A stretch of DNA of 64,000 bases from Terfezia claveryi (Eukaryota; Ascomycota; Pezizomycetes; Pezizales; Pezizaceae): NCBI GenBank assembly GCA_015179025.1, contig WHUX01000186.1, positions 1-64,000 on the forward strand, written 5' to 3'. Every line of letters starts with the position of its first letter. The first letter of the stretch is position 1. A program made the position numbers and the translations under genes. The notes beneath the pieces were generated by a model. The model was given only the letters and a program-made list of their open reading frames with translations, was not told where the DNA came from and ran no database searches. This document shows, piece after piece, positions 11,968 through 22,835 of this stretch.

Positions 11968-12491
11968 CTTTTCTTCAGACTATTATTTCGCGAGCTCACT
12001 TAGAAGCAATGTTCTCAACCGGCCAGGCCGCCGACCAGGCCGGCCTGAATAAGAAGGCCTAGCCCCGGCCTTAGCTTCGGCCGGCCTGGCCTGGCCTGTT
12101 GAGAACACTGCTTAGAAGGAATACCATGGAGCATCCTGAGCTAGGCGGCAGCCATTTACGATTTCCCTTTCTTCAGATTTATTATATACAAGTTTCCTTT
12201 GTGTTCCAGTCTACAAGCTAGTCTTTGTCAGTTCATTCGGTTCATTTCAGTTCTCAGTTCATTGCGATAAGTTGTCAGTTAGGGGTTGGGGCTCAGTCAG
12301 GCACTCGAGTAATCGGTGAATCCATTTATGACAGCATGGGGCCCCACCTGGTTTATGTATTTATCTTGCCTGAGACTGGCAGACTAATTTGCCTGTCCCT
12401 TGAATCCACCAGGCTTCTGCGTAGCTCCTCATAGTCCCCCTAATGGGGCTGCATAAGAGTATTAAGTATTTTAAATAAATAAAAATAGATA
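11968..12491 (+). mobile_element. Truncated LINE copy (3' untranslated region and tail) with 13-bp target duplication
   Basis: The insert interrupts the RNase H-bearing LINE and is flanked by 13-bp repeats GCTCTAGCTCTGG (11955-11967) and GCCCTAGCTTTGG (12492-12504). It contains the conserved LINE 3' end: a CAGTCAGG block, TGACAGCATGGGG, GGCAGACTAATTTGCCTG and an A-rich tail. A hAT-type MITE lies inside it. Confidence 0.78.
12007..12110. mobile_element. 104-bp hAT-type MITE
   Basis: Perfect 8-bp target duplications CTTAGAAG (11999-12006 and 12111-12118) bracket terminal inverted repeats CAATGTTCTCAAC / GTTGAGAACACTG that continue into GGCCAGGCC. An 8-bp duplication with CAxTG termini is typical of the hAT superfamily. 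It has no coding capacity. Confidence 0.88.
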
Positions 12492-13061
12492 GCCCTAGCT
12501 TTGGCATTCATAGACCAGAGTGGAACCAACATGCCTTATCTACCTACACTAGTGCAGGACAGATAGAGGGCCTCAGAGATCATGGCTCTTCCACCTTGGC
12601 AAATCACTATCAAGTGATTACTCCTGCGGACATCAAACATAGGATGGTCGGTACCTCATCTTCAACTGTCTCCGCTTCTACGACCAATAGCAAGCTTTAG
12701 GCAATATTAAGGACTGGGAAGATCTCGACCGCCCAATCTGGATTGAAGAGGAGTTTGAGGAGAACTGGGATGCAGTGGAGGCCTTTTTCGGCTTCCTTTA
12801 TAGACAAATAGCACGGAAAGGCAGCGGAAGATAGAATATCTATTCACGCTAGGATGGGCTGGCCTTTGCTGGCTAGTAGCACTTCAATCTACAAGGATGC
12901 GGGCACCTTTGTCGAGTTCATGGAGGGCTAGTTAGGTTCCTACACTTTTGACACGATTTCTTTACACCATTTCTATACCTGCTGTTACATTCTTGTTTTA
13001 CCCGATACTCAAATTGCTTAGCATATCGTGCACGTAGCATACCCAGTACAGATGACTCTTA

Positions 13062-13283
13062 TTACAAGCATATCGTTGGGATGGAGGAATGTATGCTTAT
13101 AACCAACATATGCTTATAACTAGAGAAATTTATTACTAGGTAGAAAAGCCTCCGAAATGACATAATAAATACTAGACATGCATACAAATAACAGAGAGAG
13201 ATCAGGAAGAGGAGGAGGATGCTCCGGAAGTACTCAAAAAAATCAGTTATCCTGCGCTGCACATGCTGTTGCCTGCATTCCAT
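13062..13283 (-). pseudogene. Remnant of pogo transposase C-terminus with PIP-box-like tail
   Basis: The 73-residue frame begins MECRQQHVQRRITDFFEYF and continues into a hydrophobic, poorly conserved tail. QRRITDFF fits the PCNA-interacting consensus QxxIxxFF, which is known from the pogo transposase C-terminus. No catalytic DDE domain is present in this element. Confidence 0.55.
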
Positions 13284-13719
13284 CTCAAAATCTCGATCCT
13301 TTTTTTGAGTGCATCTTCGAAGGTAGTGGTATTGACCGAGGGATCACCTTGCGACTGCGTCAGTTCTTTACTTGGGTTTTTGGATTCGAACCATCATTTA
13401 ATATATCACTCGGGTTCTTTTTGCATATATCTATATACTCTGAGGTTCCACCTCTGACCATGGCTGATGGTGTAGAACAAGAACTCTTTGCAGAAGACAT
13501 AGAAATGTAGTTTTATGTTGCATTGAATATTGTGTTGTTGTATGTTTGCGTGTGTTGTGTAAGTTGTAAGATATATCTAGTTAACCAGACTACTAGTCTG
13601 GTTGGCACATTTCTTATCGATAAACCTGGTTTAGTGCTTCTCTTGTTACAAGCCTATGTATGGTGACTAAGCAAAAAAAATTAGAATATATTAGAACGGA
13701 AATATGCTTATTTACAATA

Positions 13720-14572
13720 GGGGTATTCAAAGTTAGCTTTATACGCCGTATAATACGGATATCTTGGCAAGCCACTTTTTCGTATAATATGCATTATACG
13801 AGGACCTCCACACAACCATTTATCCGTTAAATCTGAAAAATAAATGCTTAGACGACCGAATAAACCCATTTATACGAAAATTTTATTCGGTCAACGCCAA
13901 GTAGACTAGCAAGTCCCGTGATCATTCAGTCAACACCAAGTAGACTAGCAAGTCCCATAAGCCCCAAGAAGTCATGAAAGCATGATCATACATATGCCAG
14001 TCTAGATATTCATGACCTGGACCTGGTAAACACCGTCATTATGCCTCGAATCAGCAACAAGCACATGTTAACCCAGTGGTATCGAAGGGGGCTAAAGAGC
14101 ATCACGGAAGAGGCGGAAGCCCAGGAAGTAGTCACTGCTGCACTGGTCTGATCGAGACTACCGCTGCACTTGAGGACGGAATACTAGATGGGGTGCGGGG
14201 GGATGATCTTGTGGCAGGGCTCGAGGATGACCTCCTGTAGGAGCTGGAGTACCTGGCGGACGATGACGATCACAATCAGGGGTCCAACAACGAGGGGTCT
14301 GTATTTGAGGCACTGCTTTGCAGCAATTGAGTTCATGAACGTCAGGTCGCCAAGAATTGATGGCAAGTGCCAAGTGTAATGTGATACTTAGCCTAATTCG
14401 GCCTAGTAGTCACTAGCACGGTCGCAGATTCCAATTAACTTTACGTGGTGAATACGGTCCAAATCTGATTTTTTTATCTGGGATTTTTGAGGGGGTACTC
14501 AAGATTTGGCGATTTATACGGCCGTTTAAATCGCACACGATTTAAAGCCGAAAACTTATCTTTGAATACCCC
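13720..14572. mobile_element. TIR element with GGGGTATTCAAAG ends, nested in pogo-type copy 1
   Basis: GGGGTATTCAAAG at 13720 and CTTTGAATACCCC ending at 14572 form inverted ends, next to TA (13718-13719 and 14574-14575). The empty site can be inferred from the homologous TTTACTATGTGGGAC in pogo-type copy 3 at 50547-50561. A degenerate acidic reading frame (14160-14380) is all the coding potential seen. Confidence 0.8.
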
Positions 14573-14810
14573 TTATGTGGGACTGCCGAAGGTATGCTTG
14601 TAACCAAACCAATATATGCTTGTAACGAGAGTCATCTGTATGCCCGGCAAACCCTACCCAGCATACACTATACACCCCTTTTTATCTACGCAATGTGATA
14701 TCTCTCAGTGCTCCTGTAGTAGACTTGTACTTCGGGGGGGTTCGCTAAATTGGTTCACGCTCCTATGCTTTATGTTAGCATAGCGAATATAGCAGACATA
14801 TATAGATATC

Positions 14811-15010
14811 TTTTTTTTTTTTTTTTTTTTACTTGTTACTCCTATCCGGCGCCAATAGGGGGGCCATGAGGAGCCACCCGGAAGCCCGGGTGGATTCAAG
14901 GTCGAGGCAAGTTAATCTGCCAGGACCACGCAAGATAAATACAAAATTAAGGGAAAGAGGCGCCGTGCTGTCATTAACGGACGAGCCGATGACCCACAGG
15001 CCTGACTGAG
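14811..15010 (-). mobile_element. LINE 3' end fragment
   Basis: Read on the minus strand it shows the shared 3' untranslated block (CAGGCCTGTGGGTCATCGGC, TGACAGCACGGCGCC, GGCAGATTAACTTGCC, TCCACCCGGGCTTCCGGGTG). It ends in an A-rich tail at 14811-14830. Confidence 0.82.
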
Positions 15011-15336
15011 CCTCAGTCCAAAGAAAGAGAAAAGATGAACTATGAACTGAATGAACTGATGAACTGAACAAAGGGGAATCGTGATGTGTCCTCTCCGAGA
15101 AAAGATGAACTATGAACTAAATGACCTGATGAACTGCACAAATCATAAATAGTGAGACTAAAAAGGGACTGGGATAAAAGGGATTCGTAAAACTGGCCAT
15201 TCCTCCTGGTACAAAAAACCCAAAATAAACACAGCGTGGTTATGCTATGTCAGATATATAGACATCAAAAGCAAGTTACAACGTCACAAGAGTACATACT
15301 ACACATGATGATGGCATGCTGAGCGCCACCACTTTG

Positions 15337-15702
15337 TGTTAGAATGTTCGTTCATTCCGCCCATTCATAGCTATACCATATATGGCGTGCTTCATGACAT
15401 GTGCGTCCATCATACATGTATAATTATCTCGTTAATTTCCTACTTGTTAGAGATTAGTAGTTCAATATAATCATGCGATTCACTGCCTAATACGAAGCTC
15501 TTTTCTCTGTTAAGCATATTCACGTGCACTCTCATATGATACCAGCTCACACCTCTGTAGACTCACATGGACAGACTCACATGGACAGACTCATATGCTT
15601 CACATGTTATCACGTTCATGCCCTTATTCTTGCTATTCATGTATATATAGCTGATATCTTCGCTCTACTTTGACAACAATCACTTCAAGCAATTCAGTCA
15701 AG

Positions 15703-15733
<31 letters not shown>

Positions 15734-15931
15734 TTGGTTCCAGTGAAGTCTTCATCATTGAACCTAGTGATTCACCGCTGCCTATTCACCCTTAATATTC
15801 TCACTATCCATCTCGTCTCTGTGCACTCGACCCTGATTCGTATCTTCCTTTTGGATGTTTGGCTCTCGCTGCATACCTATTCCTTTACTTGATGATATCA
15901 TGAGGCGGAGGGGGAAGTAGGCGTTCTAACA
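15337..15931 (+). repeat. Composite LTR fragment (TGTTAGAATG family with TGTTAAGC family inside)
   Basis: The start TGTTAGAATG and end GTTCTAACA form the inverted LTR ends. From 15511 the sequence switches to TGTTAAGCATATTCACGTGC, a second LTR family also found at 40996-41255 and in part at 22005-22140. A (CT)n run lies at about 15705-15737. No internal retroelement genes are attached. Confidence 0.7.
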
Positions 15932-16094
15932 CAAGTTGGGTACTGGGTAGGAATAAGTCTGCCCATATGTTTAACACCTATTGCTTCATTCCGCTACCTA
16001 TTCCCTAATAAAAGACACAGTCACTGCGGGAGGCCTATTCTTCTATTCATACCAAAGCAGAATATATGTGCTAACCTATTTCCTCGGACATGTC

Positions 16095-17686
16095 TCATTC
16101 CCTAGTGGATCGCTCACTGTTTCCCCGCGCGCTCTGCGCCACCGGCCATACCATCCCGACACAGGCATCCAATCTCACACGCCACGTCCCATCTCCCTTG
16201 GTCGACACTACCGAGAACATATCTTCCCCAAGCATCTCGAAATTGTTGAGCTGCTGCCCGTTCCATAGCCACACCACCACCAACTTCGGAACGAAGCCCA
16301 TCTGTGCTGCCACACCATCAATATTTCCGAGTTCATTTGTCCCACTGCCTCCTGGCCCAACGGACTCCGTGATCTTTTTTCGTTGCTTTTCAACCTCTTT
16401 CTGAAAAACCAAGTCTCCGAAGAGTTCTGACTCGAGATGTCGTGAGAGGGAGGTAATGGATAAATTTTGGGTGTTGGGGAGTAGCCAAGATTGACTTCAC
16501 GCTCATGCTGGATGTACCTGCGTATACTGTAACTAAGGCTAGGTAATCTGGAGTAGGTCCACTAGTAATATTTGGCTGGTTTGGGTGGGCCAGGGATAGT
16601 GACTCTTGTTGGTGGAGTAGTGATAGTGGTAGTGATGGCTGTGATGGGGGCAACACTGCGTCTGAGGACCTCAGTAGTGTAGCTCCCCCGGGTGTAGGTA
16701 ACAAGAGGGGTAGTAAGGGAGTGTATTTGGTACGAAAGGACACGAATACTTTGTTTCCGTAGGTACCGAATAGACCATGTGTGGCGATTGGCTGCTGTTC
16801 TAGACTGCTGTGGGACTTCGCCTTGAGGATCCATGTGATAACCACTTTGCTCCCGATGGTTGCAGTTAGTGTGCCATCTAGCCTGCTCTGCACCTGTAGG
16901 ATGACTTCGTCGGTTGGTGGACGACAGAAGTGTTGAAGGAGTTGCGAGTTGAAGTCCGTTATGAGCTCATCAGAGAATAAGATCCCGCCAGAGATCTCGA
17001 ACATGCATTGTGAGATGGGGTCGAAATTGAGTAGGATTACCTCTTCTCTTGTGCACCATGTGTAACGGGAACTGGGTAGGTTGCTGAATAAGAGGAGCCA
17101 AGTGGTTTAAAAATTGGCGGGCGTATAATACAGTGTCCGGTGGGTCTTCGGCCTCCTTTCCTGAGGAGCCCAGATCATTTCCATTGTGCTCTTTCAAATG
17201 ATCCTCCAATTGATCCTCCACTCTCTTCTCGACGTTCACCGGTTCTTCCAATCGATCCTCGAAGTTACCAAGCCCATGAAGCTCCATTCCCTTCTCGACC
17301 TCCACTCCTTTCACTCCCTCCACCTCTTGCTCTTGCCTGCCTACGGCGCCTGATTTAATCCGGGTTTGCTTATGCTCCCCGGCTCTCTTCCTTTTGCCCC
17401 CCAACACAGCCTTGGTCAGCGTTGCTGGCGGGATCGATGTGGTGGTGCTGATGTTACTAGCGTCCTTATGTGCACCGCTACTGCTGTAATTGCCCCTAGT
17501 TAGACAGGTACTGATGGTGAGCGGGGTATCGGCTTGGGGCAGCATGTATGGCGTAGCATGAGATCGTAGTTGCATTAGAGACGTTCCGCACCCTGGCCTG
17601 GCGGCTTGTATCCACAGCAACCCGACCATATCATGTGAGCAGCAAGGATATGGGACCAGGGTGAGATGTCCGCCAGGCAAAGACAT
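16095..17686 (-). pseudogene. Unrecognised fungal gene, three overlapping frames
   Basis: Three adjoining minus-strand frames (17686-16970, 17004-16390, 16412-16095) follow each other with small overlaps. That suggests one gene with unplaced introns or frameshifts. The first frame has a lysine-rich GGKRKRAGEHKQTRIKSG and an acidic, probably coiled-coil stretch (LEEPVNVEKRVEDQLEDHL). The second begins FSDELITDFNSQLLQHFC and carries a serine/proline-rich middle. I recognise no domain. The first 100 nt upstream and the start codon lie in a dispersed repeat shared with 22440-22565, so the start is uncertain. Confidence 0.45.
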
Positions 17687-17760
17687 GCCATCGATAGCAT
17701 ATTTTTTGGCCTTAGAATATCTCTAGTTTACCGCGCTAAAAACAACAACAAATGGCGGAA
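17578..17760. repeat. Dispersed repeat, copy 1
   Basis: It shares CAGCAACCCGACCATATCAT, CATATTTTTTG and GTTTACCRCGCTAAAAACAA with 22440-22565. A short related piece with CCGCCAGGCCAGGATGCGGA lies at 17895-17920. In both places it stands at or just upstream of a predicted gene start. Confidence 0.7.
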
Positions 17761-18189
17761 TGCGGTTAAGTGAAATTTTGCTTACTCAAATCCTGACTGG
17801 TACCGTACCGACTGCTTAAGACTGGCAGGGTTGTAAAAACTCTTCTTCGGCGGACATCTAGCGCTACCTGGGTAGGAGGTGGCGTGACTAAAGTTGCATT
17901 GTCCGCCAGGCCAGGATGCGGAACGTTCTATTTGTGGGCACTGCATCTGTTTGATCTGGGGCGGGGCTGCCTAAGGGTCGGGTGCCGAGACTAGGCTGCC
18001 TAATGGTATAAGGTTCCGAGGGGTAGGCACTGGCAGAACATGCGCTGGGTGACTAAGGGCAGACTAAGATGGGGCAAGGGGGTGCCACAATCAACTTTAA
18101 GTGAGGCGTACGACTACAAGCACGGTAGTCTAGTTACGGAACCTCTTACAAACGACTGCTTCTCCAGCGAGACGCAAACAATTACGACA

Positions 18190-18330
18190 CTTCCATCATG
18201 AGGATCCGATCCGCCTCGATATTATAGGCAACGAGGAGTTGGCTGCTTTCGCCGCCGCCCTAGGCCAGCTTGCGAAGACGACGACGGGACCGCGCAGGAC
18301 GAGCCCACTTGGTCGATCTCAACAACCAGA
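18190..18330 (+). pseudogene. LINE RNase H fragment
   Basis: The frame reads NYDTSIM followed by GNEELAAFAAALGQLAKTTT. This aligns with GNEEADKLAAFISALGQ of the better preserved LINE at 59330-59480. It is a short, isolated, mutated relic. Confidence 0.6.
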
Positions 18331-18549
18331 GGGTTTCCGTTATCAGTGAAAAGCGATTTACAGAGCGGAACCAGTGGAGTACGATTATCTATTTTTCAGC
18401 CTCATTTGAAGTTCTGTCACGGGTGTCACGACCGATGTTACAGGTGTCACGGGCGATATCACGGGGGCAGAACTAGCTTGAGATACGCGGAAGTTTACTT
18501 CCACGTGTGATAGCTAATGCACTGGGGGCAGCTCAACTGCGGAGTTGTT

Positions 18550-18665
18550 CGGTGGGGCAAGACAAGAGGAGAGGGTATACAAGGGAGGTGCACCAATGTG
18601 AGCAGAGGCAAGGTCTGTATTAGCTACAAGGAGTTTTATGGGGATCCAACAAGAGTGCGAGAACG
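18550..18665. repeat. Dispersed repeat shared with 49010-49130
   Basis: Shared blocks include GGCAAGACAAG, GGTGCAC and GCAAGGTCTGTATT. The nature of the parent element is unknown. Confidence 0.55.
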
Positions 18666-18890
18666 AGTTTTTTTATTTTTTAAATACTTGTTACCCTTAT
18701 TCGGTCCCAGTAAGGGGACTATGAAGAGCCATCTGGAAACCCAGGTGGATTCAGGGCAAGGCAAGTTAATCTGCCAGGCCGGCGCGCGGAAAGCAAAGAA
18801 TAATAATGACTCACGAGACGCGAAGCCCCAATGCTGTCATTAACCGCGTCGATAGCGGATGACCCTGAGGGGCCTGACTGAGGCCCGCGC
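18666..18890 (-). mobile_element. LINE 3' end fragment
   Basis: On the minus strand it carries the shared LINE 3' region (GGGCCTCAGTCAGG-type, TAATGACAGCATTGGGGC, GGCAGATTAACTTGCC, TCCACCTGGGTTTCCAGATG). It ends with an A-rich tail at 18668-18686. Confidence 0.82.
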
Positions 18891-19289
18891 CTTAAGGAAC
18901 TAGATACATGTGTGAGAGAAAAAGTGTAAGGAAACTCGTAAGTGATACCAGCCAGCTAAGGCCAGCCCATCCTAGCATGAATGGATATTTGTCTGAACCT
19001 TTTCTCCAAAACTTCCACTTCCTGCCATGCGACTACCACCGCCCTACATGTCTCCATGCCTCCTTCCAACCATCCGCTTGTACAAAAAGCTAAAGAAGGC
19101 TTCGCGAGAACGAGAAGGTATATATATGTTCTGGGCCGCTAGCGGGCGACATACCCACTGCGCCGCTCACGGGCAATTCAAATAAATACTCAATTTGGTG
19201 TATAATGCACTTGTATTGATACAGGTTTACGAGTACTGATTTACCCCAAAAAATAAAGAATTGATAACGGTATACCTAGCTGGACGATA

Positions 19290-19755
19290 TACAACGACAA
19301 CTAAGGTGGTGATGATCCCAAAGCCAGGAAAAGACCACAGCAGAACGAAAGCATGGAGACCAATCAACCTTAGCAACTGCATTGGGAAGCCGGGGGAGAA
19401 AGTAGTAGCTGACAGGTTATAAGATGCCGGACTCCTGCAAAAACACCAGTTCGGGTCAGTTAAAGGACGTTCAGCTACATAGGGAGCTCTCCGAACCGTA
19501 ACAAGAGCACAGAGATGCCTGGCAAAAGAAGACGCAGTTGGCTAGGCCTTTTGGGATGTCAAGAGAGGATTTCAGAATGTAAGGCAGGAGGGAGTCATTA
19601 GAGAACTAGAAAGGTTAGCAGAAGGAAGAAGATGAATCCCATGGATTAAAGGCTTTTTCAGAACAAGGAGGTTTCAGCTTGCATAGGATGAGAAGGTTAG
19701 AGGAAAAGGAAGAACTAATGTTAGGGTAGTCTGGTTGCATGACCCCTCCGTAGGA
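19290..19755 (+). pseudogene. LINE reverse transcriptase fragment (Tad-like)
   Basis: The frame starting near 19298 reads TKVVMIPKPGKDHSRTKAWR, then PINLSNCIGKPGEKVVADRL, HQFGSVKGRSAT and AFWDVKRGFQNVRQEGV. These are reverse-transcriptase blocks of Tad/I-type LINEs, with the catalytic FWDVKxGF block. Stop codons replace Gln or Trp at several positions. It is followed directly by a LINE 3' end, so this was one internally shortened copy. Confidence 0.85.
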
Positions 19756-20018
19756 GGGTCTGGGGAAATACTTTAGTTTGTTTGTTTCGCGCCAGCCGCA
19801 AGATGGTGTCTTGGATTTCTAGTTTTGTCGTGCCTGCTAGCTTTTGAATTTTTATATGTATAGTGTACTAAACTTAGTAGATTAGCTTGCATTATCTTGA
19901 ATCTACCCAGGTAGGGTAGCGCAACCAGGCTATAGGTTCCTATATGGCTCTTCATAGTCTTATTAGGACTAAATAGAAGTAATGTGTATTTAAAAAAATA
20001 AAAAAATAAAAATAAAAA
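19756..20018 (+). mobile_element. LINE 3' untranslated region with A-rich tail
   Basis: It carries AGATTAGCTTGCATTATCTT, the ATCCACC-like block and a tail TTTAAAAAAATAAAAAAATA at 19989-20017. A second, shorter 3' end follows at 20085-20165 with GGCAGATTAACTTGCC and its own A-rich tail. Confidence 0.8.
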
Positions 20019-20344
20019 TCCCAAAAGCTAGACTAGAAGCCTCCCATTTATGAACTTCCTTCCTGTTTGTTTAAGTAGTACTTAACGCGAACTTGGCAGA
20101 TTAACTTGCCTTGTTATGAATCCACCCGGGTTTCCTGTACCGAGTATTGAGGAAAAAAAAAAGAAAGTTTATGTACGATATACACAAGTGACTGCTTTCT
20201 CTCTGTGGCAACCTTGGCCCAAAATCTTGGCCCACAACCTTCCTACTCCCTTCCCGCCTCCCCCACTCACAGAAATCGCTCCCTTCATCTCAACATACAA
20301 AGATTTCTCTCGTCCAACGACTGCAATAACCGTCTTCGCCTCAT

Positions 20345-21763
20345 ATGATGCTTTCCGAAACCCCCGCCGGCAACCCATCAATACCAACAAAATGCTCACA
20401 TATCCCCTGCGGCCTCGAATTGCCACCTTCGACACCCCAACTTGCTGCGCGTAACCATCAATGTGCTTCACCACCCATTGAGGCACACACGACGGTGCAC
20501 CCTTCATTTGTATTGCCGCTGTATAGTGTACGTGAGGCAATCACCAAGCAAAGGGTCCAAAGGTCAGAGAATAGCACTACTCTTTCTAACGTATCCCCGG
20601 AGTGCTATCGACGGCTGGGCAGTTTGTGCCATCGGTATAAACCTTTACTTTCCTTTCATAACATAGACTTTACACTAACGTGAGACTGCGTTTTAGGCAT
20701 ACATACTTCCCGCTCACAAATACCCTCCTCCTCCGTCCCATAAGTACTCCTGTGCACCGTATTGTCCAGGCCTTCTTTAGTTCATTCCACACCGATATGC
20801 GCGACTCTGGCTTCCTTGACGATCGCGTTTATCACTTTGTCGATTCCTCCAGCCAGTCAGTCAAGCTAGATGGTATAGCTAGGAGGTACCAGTTATTAAA
20901 AAAAAATAAAAAAAAAATGGCTGATATAGCTGACCCAGTCCATTCATCGGATGAGACCCTACCTACTGCCTTCGCTGGTGGTAAACAACCGGACGTAATC
21001 TTCAGCACCTATGAGCTTAATCACTACAACGTGCTAAAAGCCTTGCCGAAGATTGTTGTCGAGGTTGGACTCAGTGAAAGTTATACAGATCTTTTAACAG
21101 ACGCAAGGCATTGGTTAGAGCAAACAAGCGATAGCGTTCAAATTGTGTTCTTGGTTAAGATATACGAGAACCCCCATGATTTCCAGCAGCACCGCCATGA
21201 GGCTCAACTTCCTACAACTACCTCAGGCCTTGCGGATCAAGCCGAATTTTCAGATAAGTTCTCGGGAGGTTCCTACAAGGAACAGGAAAACTATTTCCGT
21301 TCTTCGGAGGAATTGTGTAACAAGTACGCAGGGAACCTATCTGGCTTTGTGGAAGTCTGGCGATATTCACATCAAGAGGGGGGCATGTACCAAGCTGGGC
21401 CCCGAATAGTACGTATCTGATTCTATCTTTACCATGGAAAACTTCTTTCACTAAAGCTGACTTCTACAGGACCTACTGCCACACTTATCCTCATCACGAA
21501 CACTCATCATCGACCGCAGAGATCTAAACCTGCCTTATGCAAAGCGGGGAAACCGTTACAAGGTCGATCTTGCCCGTCTTGCCAGATGTATCGAGCGTTT
21601 AGGAAAATATAGACTAGCACATTGGCGATGGCAGAAAATCATGGGCATTAGAAGGCGGTGGAGGGAACGGAATCTGGTACAAATTTTCGAAGATGAGCAT
21701 GACAGCGGTGATTATGCAACAGATCTTAATTGTGACACAGATGAGGATGAGCCTGCCAACTGA
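20345..21763 (+). CDS. Uma2-like PD-(D/E)XK nuclease-fold protein (three exons)
   Basis: Three exons, 20345-20634, 20697-21408 and 21470-21763, give a 431-residue protein. The introns are 62 and 61 nt, with GTATAA...TTTTAG (branch CACTAAC) and GTACGT...CTACAG (branch GCTGAC). Both junctions keep frame. The middle exon carries TPVHRIVQAFF, then KQPDVIF, then PKIVVEVGLSESYTDLLTDA. This is the N-terminal His-containing strand followed by the PD and E-V-G residues of Uma2-type restriction-endonuclease-like folds. The canonical E-x-K lysine is replaced by Gly, so catalysis is uncertain. The C-terminus is basic then acidic (IRRRWRERN; DTDEDEPAN). A homologue lies at 43600-45210. An in-frame LKKNKKK comes from an A-rich tract that may be a LINE tail. 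First exon start chosen at the first ATG of the frame. Confidence 0.72.
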
Positions 21764-22004
21764 GAAACTAGGGGAACAGAATTTCGTTTTTCCATCATGT
21801 TATTGAGGCACAGTCAATTAGTCTTCCTCTAAACGACGGCTTTCTATCTATATACAATAGTTCAGTTGTTTTCACCGTGAAGTCCCGTTAGAAGAAACTC
21901 CCCCAGGACCGGCCGGGGTTTCTTGTAACGGGAGGTTGCTTATATCGGGATATATATTTTCCAATACGAATTCTGGCCTGAGGAGGTTGATTAAATATAT
22001 ACGT
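21764..22004. other. Intergenic, no gene seen
   Basis: This is downstream of the nuclease-like gene. Nothing is recognisable beyond a hairpin-like CCCCAGGACCGGCCGGGG region near 21901. Confidence 0.4.
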
Positions 22005-22140
22005 GAACACACTCATAGGTAACCAGCTCACACCTCTGTAGTCAACATATGAACCGGCTCACATGCTTCACATGTTATCATGTTCACATACCCATTTTAA
22101 AGCCCACTATATGTATATTTCATGACGTTGTTACTTGAGT
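22005..22140 (+). repeat. Fragment of the TGTTAAGC-type LTR
   Basis: It matches 15540-15660 and 41025-41110 through ACCAGCTCACACCTCTGTAG and CACATGCTTCACATGTTATC. Both ends are missing. Confidence 0.65.
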
Positions 22141-22144
22141 ATAT

Positions 22145-22245
22145 ACAGTATACCCTCGATATAAAAATATTGTCCGGCTGGGGGGGTAATATTCTTATAT
22201 CAAATATATTCTTATATCAAATATCAGGGTTACTACTACAGTAAA
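22145..22245. mobile_element. Terminal fragment of a pogo/Tc1-like element
   Basis: TACAGTATACCCTCGATATA resembles the TA-CAG start of pogo-type ends. A tandem 17-mer ATATTCTTATATCAAAT then occurs twice, as expected for transposase-binding subterminal repeats. No partner end was found. Confidence 0.45.
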
Positions 22246-22439
22246 GGTGTACATCAAAAGTCCCAGGTGAAGTGAAGAGAGCAGTAATGACTTTGACTTT
22301 GAGAAAACAGTTATCTTCAAACCAATTTTGATGCCTCGCCAAGTGAGATCAGGGTGTGCATTTGCATTGTCATATATCCCCTGGCGTTCTTTTTCAGTCC
22401 ACTCTTGACATTTCTGTACACTAAGTACCTAGTTATTAG

Positions 22440-22565
22440 ATAGGTTTCGCACCCTCACCTGGTGGACTGTAACCACAGCAACCCGACCATATCATATGAG
22501 CAGAAGGATTTGGGACCAGCATATTTTTTGCCCGGCGGACATCTCAAGTTTACCACGCTAAAAAC
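22440..22565. repeat. Dispersed repeat, copy 2
   Basis: This is homologous to 17578-17760 (see that entry). It lies 270 bp upstream of the FunK1 kinase start. Confidence 0.7.
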
Positions 22566-22835
22566 AATAACATGTCCAAAACGCCAAAAAACCATGCAAT
22601 TGGCTTGGCAGCAACAAGCACCCAAGCACCCAAGCCACATCGCCCTTGCACACGCATTTGCTTCGACTACTGCCGCAATAAAAAGTTTTACAAAAGTCAA
22701 TCGACCCCCAAGACAACAGTCAATAAATCAGAATTCATTTAATCCAAAGTGAATTCCTCCCCCCCCAATAGGCGTTTCCTGAGCTGACATAGCCTCAAGT
22801 GCCACTCTATACTACATCTGATCCATCGATCCAAC
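22566..22835. other. Upstream region of the kinase gene
   Basis: No gene is seen. A C-run (CCCCCCCC, 22758-22765) and several GGATCC-poor, CA-rich stretches are the only visible features. Confidence 0.35.

Larger units (their letters stand above)
11430..12830 (+). pseudogene. 3' part of a Tad-like LINE ORF2 (RNase H and C-terminal domain)
   Basis: The RNase H domain begins near 11479 (YTDGTG), continues with LSDSASAISSAVNLS, and ends with AISWLHSHIGIKGNEEADKL near 11790-11855. After a nested insertion (11968-12491) the C-terminal region resumes. It closes with DWEDLDRPIWIEEEFEENWD and AVEAFFGFLYRQIARK (12700-12830). The same two blocks occur at 59040-59480 and 60208-60350. ORF2 would supply reverse transcriptase and endonuclease for target-primed insertion; only its end survives here. 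Several stops break the frame. Confidence 0.82.
13049..14638. mobile_element. pogo-derived TIR element, copy 1 (with nested insert)
   Basis: Inverted ends CAGATGACTCTTATTACAAG and CTTGTAACGAGAGTCATCTG are each flanked by TA. Inside, the minus strand at 13062-13283 keeps a transposase-type C-terminal tail with QQHVQRRITDFF. A separate insert with its own inverted ends occupies 13720-14572. Related copies are at 29673-30407 and 49433-50625. Confidence 0.85.

Noticed and set aside
15705..15737. (CT)n run as a regulatory element
   Set aside because: Simple microsatellite within an LTR fragment; no further evidence.
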